64,000 nt of DNA from Acheta domesticus (taxonomy: Eukaryota; Arthropoda; Insecta; Orthoptera; Gryllidae): NCBI GenBank assembly GCA_031308135.1, contig JAHLJT010000631.1, positions 144,750,734 to 144,814,733 on the forward strand, written 5' to 3'. Below, in pieces: positions 11,185 through 23,438 of this stretch (its first letter is position 1; every line of letters begins with the position of its first letter). The notes below the pieces were generated by a model. The model was not told where the DNA came from, made no database searches, and saw only the letters and a program-made list of their open reading frames with translations. The translations under genes and the position numbers were made by a program.

Positions 11185-11404
11185 GAATGCCTGTTCGACA
11201 GTAATATAATTTTTATATTATGTTTTATTCGATCCCCCTGAAAACAATGATTTCTTACGTTAAATGAATAAGAAATAAATAGGTAAATATATTATCTCTT
11301 CAAAAATAAGAGTACATAGATTATATTAATCGAACAGAAGAGTTTGACACTTTTGACAGATAATAAAAACAGGATGCAGATAATCGTTAGTGGTACTCGA
11401 AAAA

Positions 11405-11760
11405 TGTGTAAATCATTTGTCTACACCAGGCGTTAGAGGCTATTTTTCTAAATTTAACACCTGGATGTATCCACATTTCATTACCAGGGCCCTGTAATAA
11501 GAGTGTTTCTGCCGAAAAATCGCTGTTTATTTGCGTGCAACATATAACTTTCTCTCTACTGTCTACTTAAGCGGAAGTGAGAAAGTAAAATCAATCCCCT
11601 TGACAGTAGTAAACGTCACAATTATTAGAATCTTCATATCCTACGAGTTTTTAATAACGCATTGCCTGTCAACAACAGAGCAATCCCAATTTTGAGTACG
11701 TCTCTTATTTTCCTGCAGAAGTATGTCTTTAAATGACAACCAAAATTCGACCGTCTACCA
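11405..11760 (-). repeat. Family X dispersed repeat, 5' end piece (copy X1)
   Basis: Contains the family X block GTTAGAGG...CTGGATGTATCCAC...CCAGGGCCCTGTAATAAGAG...AACTTTCTC, ending in GAGAAAGTAAAA (reverse complement of the family 5' end). The match to 13780-14090 continues about 150 bases past that end, so X1 and X2 also share flanking sequence and may come from a longer duplication. Confidence 0.65.
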
Positions 11761-12422
11761 GAGCAACAGACTAAAAAAATTACAAACGATTTAGAGTGGT
11801 GGCCCTCTAAACATCACTGTCCACAATTACCTTTAACAGCAGGTCTTCAAGGGTTGAGTGGCTCACCGTTCAACACAATTCATAATAATTATTTAATTGG
11901 GTGACAGTGTTGCCAGTGTATTCAGCCCCGAAGGACGATGTTAACATTACTGTGTGTACAGATAGCCTAGCGTGCTTGTTCTCATCATGAGGCTTCGAGA
12001 CAAAGGTTGATCGATTCACTGTTTACGGGAATAGACAAGTTACAGCACAAGTGATATAAACTATCATACATGTGACACTTACCTGCATCGAATTTCAAAT
12101 CCACTGTTCACAGAACTACATTATACTCATTCACATACTACTCACTTGTTACTGATAAAAACTGAATAAGAAGGTCACGCCAGATGATGATAAACCATTT
12201 CATTCATCAGAAGTTATACTATCTAGCACCAGTAAACTGGCACATTTGACAAAATAAAACAGGATGAAGATAATAATTAGTAGTACATAAACTGTGTGAA
12301 TCTTTGCAAAAGGCTAGTCAACCAAGGAACAAAGCATTCAGTAACGTGTCAACTACACAGAATACAAATAAGATCACTTATCACTCAAATTCAACAGACA
12401 CGCAAGCTGAATCTTCAATAAA
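11761..12422. other. Gene-free stretch
   Basis: A segment at about 12240-12300 (ACAAAATAAAACAGGATGAA and following) resembles 11350-11410, hinting at another low-copy repeat. No coding signal was recognised. Confidence 0.35.
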
Positions 12423-12560
12423 CTAGTGGTGCTTAACAGCACATACTTTCTCGCAATATTGTTAATGATTTTGTAATATTTTATGACAATTTCTGTCTAA
12501 TACTTCAACTACCATTTGAAAAATTCTTAAACAAACGAACCGCGAAAAATACTTTTTTTT
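12423..12560 (-). repeat. Family Y repeat 3' end with CTAG and hairpin
   Basis: Read on the minus strand the element ends ...GAAAGTATGTGCTGTTAAGC and ACCACTAG before T. The stem is GTGCT/AGCAC (12429-12433 and 12438-12442) and CTAG is at 12423-12426. The same end recurs at 16881, 50447, 55627 and, on the plus strand, 36435. The 3' terminus is Helitron-like but the hairpin sits only two bases from it. Confidence 0.55.
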
Positions 12561-12959
12561 TAATTCATACCTTTAAAAGAAATCAACTTTCTGTCGCTGA
12601 ATTCACGTTCTACATAAATGTACCAATAAAGCGCGATGTGTATTTTAACTGTAAATAAAATTATTAGTTTATATTAACACGACCCAACGGTGGCCGTCAG
12701 TATCGCCTTCTGCTGTCAATGCGGAGTTGCAACAAGAAACAATGGCCGCTGGATTCGTAGGCCATAGACATTTGGCAAATTAGGAAACCTGATCCCGCTA
12801 GCAACAATGCAAATGGATAGAAAAATATAATAATTAATATATTGTTATATTAATCAAAACTATTCGTTTCTACACGAATTATTCCTAACACTCGCCCCTT
12901 ACCATGGAAAGCGAAATGATTCGTTTTCAAATTTAACTCAAGTAAATGACGCAATTTAC

Positions 12960-14095
12960 AATAGATTTAATGCTTAATTAATATTAAAAGTAATCTTTCT
13001 TTTCAAGATTCTAATGACTACCTCTAAGAACATTTTAAATTACATTGCCATTGGAGTGAGCCCACCACAAATGAAATGGGTGAAATTCGAATTTCCCATT
13101 TCTATTTTTTCCAATTTTCGAAAATACAAAGAGCGCGGAAAATGGGATCAGCACTACTTTCTTTACCGTTCTTCGCTACATACGCGAAAAAATTTACTGA
13201 AAAAACTGGAGCCGTTTCTGAGAAAACATTAGTTTAAGAAAAAAAATATCTTCATAATTGTAGTAAGACGCCGAGAAAAAAAATGGGTTTTTGCAATTTT
13301 CGTTGCACGGATTTTCATTAAGGAAAAAAATCTATATTCTATATTTTTATTCTAGAGAGATGCCGAAAAAAAAATGTATTTTTGTAATTTTCGAAAAGTT
13401 AAGGATTTTAACGAAAATCAGACCTGCGCCACTCGCTTAAGCGTCTATTATGTTATCTGACAAAATTTAATAAAAAACTTTCGTTCAATTTTTTTGAAAA
13501 TGTCTCGGAGGCTTCTTGTAAAATTAAAATAACAGTTTCAAATTCAGGGAGCCGTTGTGTCAGGCAGATCGATCGGAGAGTATCATTTTTTTTTTACACT
13601 TGTTGCGTCTACAATTCACGCAACGCGTCTCCAAGTCCCTTTCGGGGCGTTGAGCGCCGAAAAAAAATTTGGAGAAAATCGGCTGAACGGTCTAGCCGCT
13701 ACTGATGTTCACAGACGGAAGGGCGGCCTTTTTGCTGTGAATTGATTTTTCGGTATCAAGGGCCAACACAACACTGGCTACATCACGTGTTAGAGGACTT
13801 TTTCCCTATATTTAGCAATTGGATTTATCAACTTTTTCATAACCGTGATCCGAGAATAAGAGTTTTTCTGCTAAAATTACGCCGATTTTACCTGCAGCAT
13901 TCCATAACTTTCTCTATTCTGCGTACGCAGTAGAAAGTAAAATCAGTCCCCATGAGGGTTGTAAATATCAAAGTTATTAGAATCATCGTATCCTAAGTTT
14001 TTATTGACGCATTGCATGTCTACCACAGGGCACTCCTAATTCTGTATTTGTCTTGTACTTCCTTGCGGAAGTACACATCTTTATAAAAAACAAAA
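12960..14095 (-). repeat. Family X dispersed repeat, variant copy (X2)
   Basis: Contains blocks shared with the copies at 51.6-52.3 and 63.0-63.9 kb (AATTTTCGAAAA.. modules, GGAGGCTTCTTG, CAAATTCAGGGAGCCG) and then the common end block GGTATCAAGGGCCAACACAA...GTTAGAGGAC...AGAAAGTAAAATCAG. It carries no long frame. The interval at about 13600-13680 is richer in CpG than the rest. Confidence 0.6.
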
Positions 14096-14744
14096 ACAAA
14101 ATACTCGTATGACTATGTATACAGAAACATACATACAAAATCACTAGATATTCAGTATTTTCAGTATAAAAACGTATATTTTTATTGAACGAATTTCGAT
14201 ATCTAGAACATGCTGAAACAACAATTTTATTCATTATTTATTTCCCATTACTATTAGAAACAAATCGTATTGTCGACAAGAACGATAAATCGAGCTAGTT
14301 TTAAGATTTTGACGATTACTACATATTATTTGATATTTTTATGTCTTATGTACCAGTTATCAAGAGCAAGTCCACTTATCGTCCAGTAAACTTCCAAACT
14401 ATTAGCGATTGCTCTAATGAGTAAATGATAGCGATAATGATTATGAGAGGAAATATTACGGAGAAATGGAAGAACCCCGAGAAAGCAGTCAGAGAGCTCG
14501 CTTTGTTCATCACAAATTCCAAACATTTAGAGATAGTTGTTCGCACCTAATACAATATATACTTACATATTAAAAATTCCATGCAATTACAGTTAAAATG
14601 GAACTAGAATCATAATCAAAATTGTTCTATAATATTTCAAAAATTTCCACGCGAGTTAAAACGTTCAGTTCACATGATAAATCTCACGAATGGTGACGGT
14701 CTGAATGTCCTCCCATCGCTGCAGACAGTTTCCTATGACGCGCA
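14096..14744. other. Gene-free AT-rich sequence
   Basis: No recognisable coding, RNA or repeat feature. Confidence 0.35.
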
Positions 14745-15330
14745 CTTCGCAGTCGCCCCTTACCTCAATATCCAATCTCCCGAAAGAGAACGTATTGCCC
14801 GCGTCGAGCGAGTTCCTCCAAGACGAGGGCTCGCGGCGCTCGGCGCGGCGGTGGCGATAGTAGCGTGCGAATGCGCCGGCAGCCCTCCCGCTATCTGCTG
14901 GCGCAGCGGTCGCTCGCGGCTCTTTCTACGGGCTCCTCGGCGTCGACACGGGGACCGCGCCCTCTCCGCTCTCCAGATATATCGCAGGCGCATGCGGCCA
15001 TCACGCCCTATCGTCAACGGCGTGCCACGCGATAGGTCGCGCGGCGGGAGCGGAGGCGCGCGCGGCCTTCGCGAAGACGCCGCCGCCGCCGCCGCCGCCG
15101 CCGTACGCCGTCGCACCACGCGACGCCGCGACGGCGTATCCGCGCGCGTCGCCGCCGCCGCCGCCTCGCCACGTGACGGGCGCGGTACTCCAGCTGATCG
15201 CCCGGCGGATGCAGGGCCTCGATCGGGGTCGCCGCGGCGATCGTGCCTCGGGATTTCGGCTGCCCAATCAAGAAATGCTCCGGAACACTTTCGCAGCCTG
15301 TGCCTCTTACTCAGAAGTTCGCGCCAAGGT
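14745..15330. promoter_or_regulatory. CpG island (candidate promoter / first exon region)
   Basis: A sharp island of very high GC and CpG content with GCC trinucleotide runs (about 15077-15105 and 15150-15166) in otherwise AT-rich DNA. Long frames occur in several phases on both strands, as expected from GC bias rather than coding. A consensus-like splice donor GAG/GTAAGG lies at its left edge on the minus strand (donor G at 14763). The simplest reading is a promoter with a first exon transcribed leftwards, but no downstream exon was identified. Confidence 0.4.
14764..15119 (-). CDS. Hypothetical first exon, Ala/Arg-rich N-terminus
   Basis: On the minus strand an ATG at 15119 opens a frame through MVRRRTAAAAAAAASSRRP, a proline/arginine-rich segment and SLSGDWIL, reaching an AG/GTAAGG donor at 14764. 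The composition follows the CpG island, and the plus strand is equally open over 232 codons, so coding is unproven. There is no domain similarity. If real, the next exon would lie at lower coordinates, where only transposon debris was recognised. Confidence 0.18.
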
Positions 15331-16880
15331 CAAGCAAGTCCTACCAAATATAAATGCGTACCATTTCATTAGGTAATGGCTGAGGGGGCTGAGCGGTCAT
15401 TTGCCGGCAGTCCACCTTCCTGCTTCCTCAAAACATATGCCTTGATTTCAGGCAAGGGCGGCTCTGGAGGGGAGTCTCCCCAATATTTTCAAGTACTCAC
15501 AGAAGCATTAATGACGTACACAATATTTTACTATTCTCCTTCTTATCAGTCTGCTCGGAGGCAGATGCGCTGCCGATATGACGAGAGTAATCTGAGTAAT
15601 GGAGTAGCTGAAAACAGACACTAGCATTTCTTGTACACCCAGAGTCGTATACTCCTAGCTATAGCTAGGATCATGACCGCCCATAGCAAGATTTGAATTT
15701 TGCGCCCCAAGACGTGTTTTCAAGGAAGAGAAACAACACAATAACTTTGAAAGTCTAATTTATATTTAAGTTATGTATATATTTGAGCACAAATTAGTTC
15801 TTACTATGGAAAATGTGGTCTGCTTTAATACTTTTTACAATGTCATACTCAATCGACAGTATGGCGAGATTATTCAAACGTTTTTGTCCAATCTGCGACC
15901 GTAATTATTTTTTATTAATTTTATTTGATGATTTTTGAAAGATCTTTCACATTTGGCAGAAGTCACAGGTAGCGAAGTGGAATGCCTACACTGGGAAAAC
16001 AGGTTACTAAGCCATATTCTTCATGGCAATTAAGAAGTGCAATATAATTGCGTTTTTTAAATTAAGAAATAATGATTTTATTACGTATTTGTAGCTTTCA
16101 ATCTCTAAACACAACTCGTTGGCATTTAAATTATCTTTGTATTTTATTCAGAAATCAGCTGCGGACTGTTTAGTTCTGTGGAGGTTTCGTGTACCTAACT
16201 TCCAGGAGGGAAACCCAAATCAGAATCTACGGCACCTAAACTTTGAAATCTCCATGGGAGTCATTATGGTCACGACATCCTTGGCCCTTTCGTCATTGTT
16301 CTTTCAACCTTTCCTTTATGCATTTCAGAACATTCCGGTTCGATCGATAACCCATTAGCTAGATTTTTTGCTGAATAAGAGCTCTATTTGATTTTTTTTT
16401 CTGAAGTAATTCAAAAAATCCTGTAAGTGTTATGATGCAACTGCAATGGAAACGGTTTTTCTCTGTAACATGCGAGAAACGTCAATACTTCGGAAAATAT
16501 GATCCCATACGACCAGTGAAAAAAAAATTCACCTTAATCATTTTTAAAGTGCTGATTTTAGCTGAAGATTCAGAATCGGTTATGTGTGTCGTTTCATCAG
16601 TTCCCTCTGTAATGGTTTGTAATGTTTTCATTATTTGGGGTAGTTAAGTATACAATGTGTGAACTGAATTGTAATTTGATGACCATCTCGTATTACAATG
16701 ACCCTTCAAATTTGATAAAACTTGCCAAAAAAATTAAATTTGATAAAACTACCAACGTGCAATCTATCCGGAAAAATAATAATAAATATTTTTCATTGTC
16801 CCGAAAAACGAAATCATTTCTGGTGTTACACAAGACGCGTGAACTCCAACCAAATTTAGTGAGTAAACACTACATTGCAA
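15331..16880. other. Gene-free stretch
   Basis: Frames of 70-100 codons (15376-15624, 16119-16358, 16622-16921) lack recognisable domains or splice context. No tRNA or other RNA gene was seen. Confidence 0.35.
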
Positions 16881-17010
16881 TTAGTGGAGCTACAACAGCT
16901 CATACTTTCTCGCATTATTAGAAACAGCTACATAGTACTGAAATATTGCATTTTTTGGTTTAACACCTCAGCTATTACTTGACAAAGTCCAATTCAAACA
17001 AAGGGCTTGT
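16881..17010 (-). repeat. Family Y repeat 3' end
   Basis: Same family as 55627-55752: TTAGTGGAGCTACAACAGCT followed by CATACTTTCTCGCATTATT and GAAATATTGCATTTT. On the minus strand it ends in CTAA before T. The hairpin is GAGCT/AGCTC (16887-16891 and 16897-16901), which differs from the 12.4-kb copy by paired changes. Confidence 0.6.
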
Positions 17011-17453
17011 GATGCATATCTGCATTCACTTCGATAGTCAGGAGCAGAACTCATTTCTTAGTTTTGCAAATGGAACTGGAATAAATTTGACTGTTTCAGT
17101 ATTTGCAACAAATTAAACAGATGCGAGCAACGCATTGTTGCCAGCGCAGCGTTGTCAAAATTATGTGCAATTCTTTCAGCATTAATGCTTGGTGAATAAC
17201 TTCAATTCTTGGCTAAAACGCTTATTTCCATCTGTGTTCCGATTTCAACTTGTTTATGGTTTAGCCATAGTACATCCTACACAGATGATAGAAACTCTAA
17301 TACTAATATGTTAATTCTATTACTAACGTTATACGATTTGTAATACCAAGTTAATTTATTACCGACTTATTGTATATTGACACCCCCTCAAACGAAGCGC
17401 AGGTAAATACAACTTTAAACTTTATAATAATGTTCAGTGTTTTTATTTCAACA
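17011..17453. other. Gene-free stretch
   Basis: AT-rich, no recognised feature. Confidence 0.35.
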
Positions 17454-19268
17454 TTTTTACTTTCCCATATACATACGTATATATGGAGTAATATACGTAG
17501 AATAGGAAAAGTTATGTATTGCTGCGGAAAATCGATTTCGACATTTTAACGGAAATACAGGTTTTTGGGGCCCCTGACACCAAAAAATTTTTTTTCTCTT
17601 TTTTTCTTTTTTTTTCCTTTCAAAACGTCCGTCCGTCCGTCCGTCTCGCCGTCCGTCAGTCTGTGAACAACACTAGCGCCTAAACCATACGTGCGATTTC
17701 TTCAAAACTGGATATACCCCGTTCGATCTACGTCCACTCGAGGGGCCGCGATTTTGAAAAACTTTCTTCAAAATTTGGGGTACTTTACATGAAGCCCCCA
17801 GAACATTTTTAAAATTTTCTCAGAAACGGCTCAAAATTTTTTCTTAAAATTCTTGTAAGGATACAGTAAAATACTCTTAAAAAGGTGGCATAAGTCTAAT
17901 TTTCACGGTTAACTCTGAATTTTCGAAAATTTTAAAAAGTTTGAATTTTATTCGGCGTCTACCTACAAGTACAAAATTGAAGATAAAGATTTTTCTTCCA
18001 CATGAAATTTGTTCTGCAACATTATTAAGGTCATGTATATTTTTTTTTAAAAATTATAGCACTTTTCGAAGAATATTTGCAATTTTAAAAAATTACAAAA
18101 ACAAGATATTCTCAAAATTTTTTGGGGGTAGGGATAAACCTTTTGGTAGAGGTAGTGCTAAATGTACTCTGAAATGATATAATTGCCATATTGTTCTATT
18201 CATTTGTTTTTACAAAAAATATTTTAAAAAATTGTTGACTTGTCTCCCACGTCGGTAATATTTAAATTAGTAGCGATTTGTTCACATTATTATATTAACA
18301 AGTACATGTGATTTAAATAATGTCAAGTAAAGTTTATCGAGAACTCACCGGTTTCCAGGAAATCTAGCTCAAAATTCTGCATTCTCAGAAACGCTCAAAC
18401 GCCATTTTCTCTTAAATTGTTCCAAATTTTTTCTTCAAATTTTTGGAACGGATAGTGCTAATTGCACTCTCTAATATGACGTTAAGTTCCATATGGGGTA
18501 TTCTTTTGTTTTTACAAAAATGACATCAATGTAATTTATTTATTGATGTCATTTTTATTATATATTTATATTAATTAATATTATATATATATATATAATT
18601 TTGTATTATATATAATTTGAATTAAAATTACAGAAATGTAATTTTTTTTTAAGATCTCTCACGCCTTTAATATGCGCATTTGTAAACAGCAATTTGTAAA
18701 CACTCTTGTATTGTGAGTGTTTCAAATGACTTCCAATGAAGTTTTTCGAAAACTCAAAAGTTTTCTGTGAAAAAGAGCTTCCAATTTCGCATTTTCAGTA
18801 ACACTTAAAAGCCATATTTTTTTCAATTGGCTCCAAATTTTTCAAATAAAATTGCCATTAATGACTAGGTTTTTGTGTTCTTTAATATTTTAAAATTAAT
18901 ATTTCCGTTCTACCATTAGGAAACCGAAAAATTGAGAAAATGTAAAAAAAAATGTACTTTGGGCTGCTGGCAAATGTACTTTGGGCTGATGGCTGCTGGC
19001 AAAAGTATGTGGCAATTGCGAATAACTAGCAAAACACAAGGAAATAATCGATTTGTCTGTATCGAGAACCCACAAAACATGGATTCTACCTACACTACGT
19101 GTTAGAGGATTTATTTTTCTAAATTTAGCAACTGGATTTATCCACTTTTGTTACCAGGTCCAGGTAATAAGAGCTTTTCTGCAGAAAATTCGCGGTTTTT
19201 CCCCCCGCAGCATTGCACATAAATTTCTCTTTTTAAGAAGTACCTTCTTCAGGACGAGAAAGTAAAAA
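17454..19268 (+). repeat. Family X repeat (copy X3), one full arm plus inverted end
   Basis: Starts TTTTTACTTTCCCATATAC and ends, inverted, GAGAAAGTAAAAA. The left part runs through the family landmarks GGAGTAATATACGTAG, a (GTCC)n run (about 17626-17646), CTAGCGCCTAAACCATACG, repeated blocks around TCTCTCACRYCTTTAATATGC, and GTGGCAATTGCGAATAACTAGC. The last 215 bases are the 5' end block in reverse orientation. It looks like an inverted pair whose second arm lost its interior. No protein-coding frame persists between copies. Confidence 0.75.
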
Positions 19269-19529
19269 TACTAATCAATATCGCCTCGCCAAAATAGTTC
19301 CTCAATCAAATGAAATTAAATAAAACAATTGCTGATAATATTGTACATTTTCATTATTGCATTAATAATATTAAAACATATTAATTTCATAATTACTTGA
19401 CAAGCGTCATATGACGATGTTAAGGAAGCAATTGCATTTTGTTTTAACAGGTCAAAGTTCGAAAGAAAGTTCATGAGGATACATAAAACACCATTCGCAG
19501 CTTCAATGAACAGTACCTGCAATGGACTG

Positions 19530-19805
19530 AAACACGGCGGCGACACTCTTCACCTAGGCAACGCGCCGCGCCGCTCCACCGATTGCCGACGCGACGACGG
19601 TGGCTGTCGCTTCGCGGAGGCTGCGCCGTGCACGTGCGCTGACCGCGTCGTGCACCACGGCCCACGACGCGTGCGGCGCTTATCTCGGGCGAAAAGTCAC
19701 CGCCCCGGCCGCGACTCCTGCCGCCTATCGGCCCACCGCCACATGCTAACAATGCGTGCTCCGCTGCTCGCGAATGAGCGTGAGGGGAAGCGCAGTCGCT
19801 TGTGA
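19530..19805. promoter_or_regulatory. Second CpG-rich island
   Basis: A roughly 270-base GC- and CpG-rich block with frames open on both strands (GC-driven). It could mark a promoter, but no adjoining exon, TATA box or initiator could be tied to it. Confidence 0.3.
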
Positions 19806-20692
19806 TTTAATATTTCGTGTTTTAGGGCGCGTCAACTGCAAAACGTGTAAGCAACTGCAAAGGATGCAAAAGGTCAACTGAAAAGGTCCCGCAAGTGTAT
19901 TGCACGTTATCCTCGGGAGGTAACGGTGATCTTTCCCCTCTGGATGGTGAGATCTGGCGCCGATCTACATGGCTAGCGCGGGATTTTTCACAACCAGGTA
20001 TCTCCTACCAGCGGGGGCACCACCCCCGTTGGGACAAGCTCCAACCTTCCCTCATATGTGTTAGTGTACTGCATGTCAGTGTTAATGTGTACAAGTACAA
20101 GTAAGGGGTGAGGAAAGGGCAAGAAAGAGTAAGGAAATATCGCGCGTTATCAGTAGACCCTGTTTTCGGGTGCTGCTCCGGCATTCGCGTGGTGTCAATC
20201 GTAGGAACCACAGAAAACCATCGATCACAACACCCTAGAATTCTCAAGTCAACGGCTGAAATCGACCCAGTTTTTTGGCTTACCATCGTCGAACCCTCCT
20301 CTCGGTCGAGGTCCTTCTCCCCGTCAGAGGCACTACAATGCCATCAGTTGATCAGCTGTCTGTCGGATGTGGAAGATCTCTATACGATTCACTGCGACGA
20401 GGAATCGTAGTTCCCATGGTCGCCAAACTGCGTTTTTATTTTGTACTTTGTAATGTAGAGACACGATTTCCATGCAAATGGCTGCTTTTATTTAAGCCTA
20501 CACTTAGTGGAGCTTTCAAATTTTGTAAATAAATCTTTCAGGGCAAATTCATTCTAAAATTGCATACTTTTTTTGAGCATGTTTCCATGTTTTGGTCGTT
20601 TTCTCAGAAATTCAATCACAATTTAATGTGTGTTTGTATTTTTTCAATAAATCTACATATTGCCGCTTCTATCTAGCATATTACATATTACA
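19806..20692. other. Moderate-GC stretch without recognised gene
   Basis: Positions 19900-20420 have a higher GC content than the flanks and look like single-copy or transposon 5' sequence (for example CAGCGGGGGCACCACCCCCG near 20008-20027, a GGGGG/CCCCC stem). Frames of 70-100 codons show no family features. Confidence 0.3.
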
Positions 20693-23438
20693 TACTTTTA
20701 CTTCCCCGTATACATATGTACGGAATAATATACGATGTGAAGTGAAATTTATGTAATGCTGCAAATAATCGATTTCGAGATTTCAACGGAAATGCACGTT
20801 TTTAGGTCCCCTGATACCAAAAAAGTGTTGTATGTTTTTTTCAAAACGTCCGTCTGTGAATCCTTCTAGCGCCTAAACCAAAAGTAGGATTTTTCCAAAT
20901 TCAAGAAATCGCTGTCCGTTAGGCTCAAGACGAAGCTTTAAAAGTTTGAAAAGCTTTCTTCAAACTTTAGGGTTACTTTACATGAAGACATTTTCAAAAT
21001 TTTCTCAAGAAAGGATTTCAATTTTTTCCCTTAAATTTCTCGTGAGAATAGAGTAAAATACACTTACAAAGGTGGCATAGGTCCGCTTTCCTAGGTTAAC
21101 TCTGAATTTTCGAAAATTGCAAAAGTTTGAATTTTTCTGCGTCTTCCCACAACTACCGAATTGAAGATCGAAATTTTTTCCTTGAAATAAAATTTGCTCT
21201 CCAAACTGAGTTCTTTCATTAAGGTCATGTGCATTTTTTTTTAAATTTAGAAGTTTTCACGCAATTTCCCATGCAATATGTGAAATGTTAAAAAATAACA
21301 AAAATATGATTTTCTCAAAAACGGCAACAATATTTTCTTTAAACTTTTGGTACGGATAGCGCTAAATGTACTCTGTCAGATGACATAAATGACGAATTGC
21401 TCTATCCATTTGTTTTTTCAAGAATTACAGAAATGTATTTTTATTATATCTCTCACTTCCCTAGTATTTACATTAGCGGCAATTTGTATACATTATTATA
21501 TTTATGACTGCATGTACTTAAAATAATGTCATATAAGGTTATTCGAAAACTCAACCGTTTTCTGTTAAAACTAGTTCAAAATTCCTCATTTTCAGAAACT
21601 GAGCGTTTCTCGAAAAATTTTCTCATTAATGGCTTCAAACTCGTTGTTCGATATTTTCGAACGGATATTGCTAAATGCACTCTGTAATACGACGTAAAGT
21701 TCATTGTTTTCTTTTTGTTTTTTGTTGTTGTTTTTTTCAGAAATTACACAAATACTTTTTTTAAAGATCTCGCCCGCCATTAATATGCACGTATTCAACA
21801 ATTTGTAAACACTATTGAATTTGCGCATAGAAGTCAAATGACTTCCAATCAAATTTTTCGAAAAATAAAAAGTATTCTGCGAAAACGAGATTCGAATTTC
21901 GAATTTACAGTAGCGTTTAAAAGCAATTTTCTTAAAAACAGCTGAAAATTTTCAAATAAAAAAGCCATTTAGGGCTAGCTTTTCCTGTCCCTTAATATTC
22001 TTAATGTTCGTTTTATTATTACGAAACCCAAAAATTGAGAAAACGTTAAAAAAAATGTACTTTGTGAGGCGATAGATGGAAGCTGGCAAGAGTGTGTGGC
22101 AACTCCGAATTGCCAGCCGAGATCAAAGGTTATAGAAATCTACGGAAAAGTCTGCACTATTCTGCAGCATTCTGTAGCATCTGTAGTGATGCTACAGAAT
22201 AGCATAGACTTTCCCGTTTTAGTTTTCTATTTCCTTCGGTCTCGGCTAGCTATTCAGACTTGCCACATACTCTTGCCAGCTGCCATCTATCGCCGCTCAA
22301 AGTAATTTTTTGGGACAATTTCTTAATTTTGCGCTTTCCTAGTGATAGATCGGAAATATTAATTTTAGAATATTAAAGAATAGTAAAACCTCGTCCTAAA
22401 TGGCCATTTTCTTTCAAAAATTTAGAGCCATTTTTAAGAAAAGTTTAAGCGCTACGAAAACTGCTAAATTTGAAGGTCTTTTTCATAGAAAAGTGATAAA
22501 AAATCTTCATTTAACGTCATTTGAAGCATTTACACTCACCAATACATTAGTGTAAACAAATTGCTGATAATGTGCATATTAAAGGTGTGAGAGATCTTTC
22601 AAAACAATTACATTTGTGTAATTTAATAAAAATACTAAAAATATCTGAAAATGCGAAATTTTGAGCTAGTTTTCACAGAAAACGGTTGTGTTTTCAATAA
22701 ACTTTACTTGACATTATGTAAAGCACATGTACTCGTAAATATAATAATGCGAAAAAAATCGCTGTTAATGTAAATACAAACGACGTGAGATACAAGTCAA
22801 TTTTTTTTTTTTTTGAAGAAACAAAAGAAAAGAACAATATGGCGTTTATATCATCTCATAGAGTACATTAGGCACTATCTTTACCAAAAGTTTAAAGAAA
22901 CAATTTGGAGCCGTTTTTGAGAAAATCTTGTTTTGTTATTTTAAAAAATTGCACATATTGCAAGCAATATTGCGCGTAAACTACTAAAATATTCAAAAAA
23001 CTGTGTATAACCTCACTTTGGAGAACAAATTTTATTCGCAGGAAAAATCTCTACCTTCAATTCTGTATTTGTAAGAATTGGCCGAAAAAAATTCAAATTT
23101 TTCCAATTTTCGAAAATTCAGAGTTAACCATGAAATTAGGATCTATGCCACCTTAATAAGTGTATTTTACGCTATTCTTACAAGAAATTTACAGGAACAA
23201 TTTGGAGCCGTTTTAGAGAAAATTCTGAAAATATCCGGGAGGCTTGAGGTAAAGTACCCCCAAATTTTATAGAATATTTTTCCAAATCCAGATCGACAGG
23301 AGTTTCTTCAATTTTAAAAAATCATACGTATGGTTTAGGCGCTGGTAGTGTTCACAGACAGACGGACGGACGTTTTTGGTTTCAATTTTTTTTCGGACCC
23401 ACAAAAGAGGAATTCTTGCTACAATACGTGTTAGAGGA
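20693..23438. repeat. Family X repeat pair forming a 2.7-kb near-palindrome (X4)
   Basis: The left arm (20693 to about 22165) has the standard family X order from TTTTACTTCCCCGTATACAT to GTGTGGCAACTCCGAATTGC. The right arm repeats the same landmarks in reverse complement, ending with the GACAGACGGACGGACG block and CCACAAAAGAGGAATTC...GTTAGAGG. The centre is a perfect 13-bp inverted repeat, ATTCTGTAGCATC (22169-22181) and GATGCTACAGAAT (22188-22200), with a six-base spacer. Two copies joined tail to tail explain it. The arms have diverged, so it is not a recent or assembly palindrome. Confidence 0.75.

Noticed and set aside
14674..15372. 232-codon plus-strand frame through the CpG island
   Set aside because: GC bias keeps several frames open on both strands; no domain, and the composition is low-complexity Arg/Ala.
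17626..17660. (GTCC)n tandem repeats as a CRISPR-like or satellite array
   Set aside because: They are short internal tetranucleotide runs of family X, present at the same place in several copies; there is no spacer structure.
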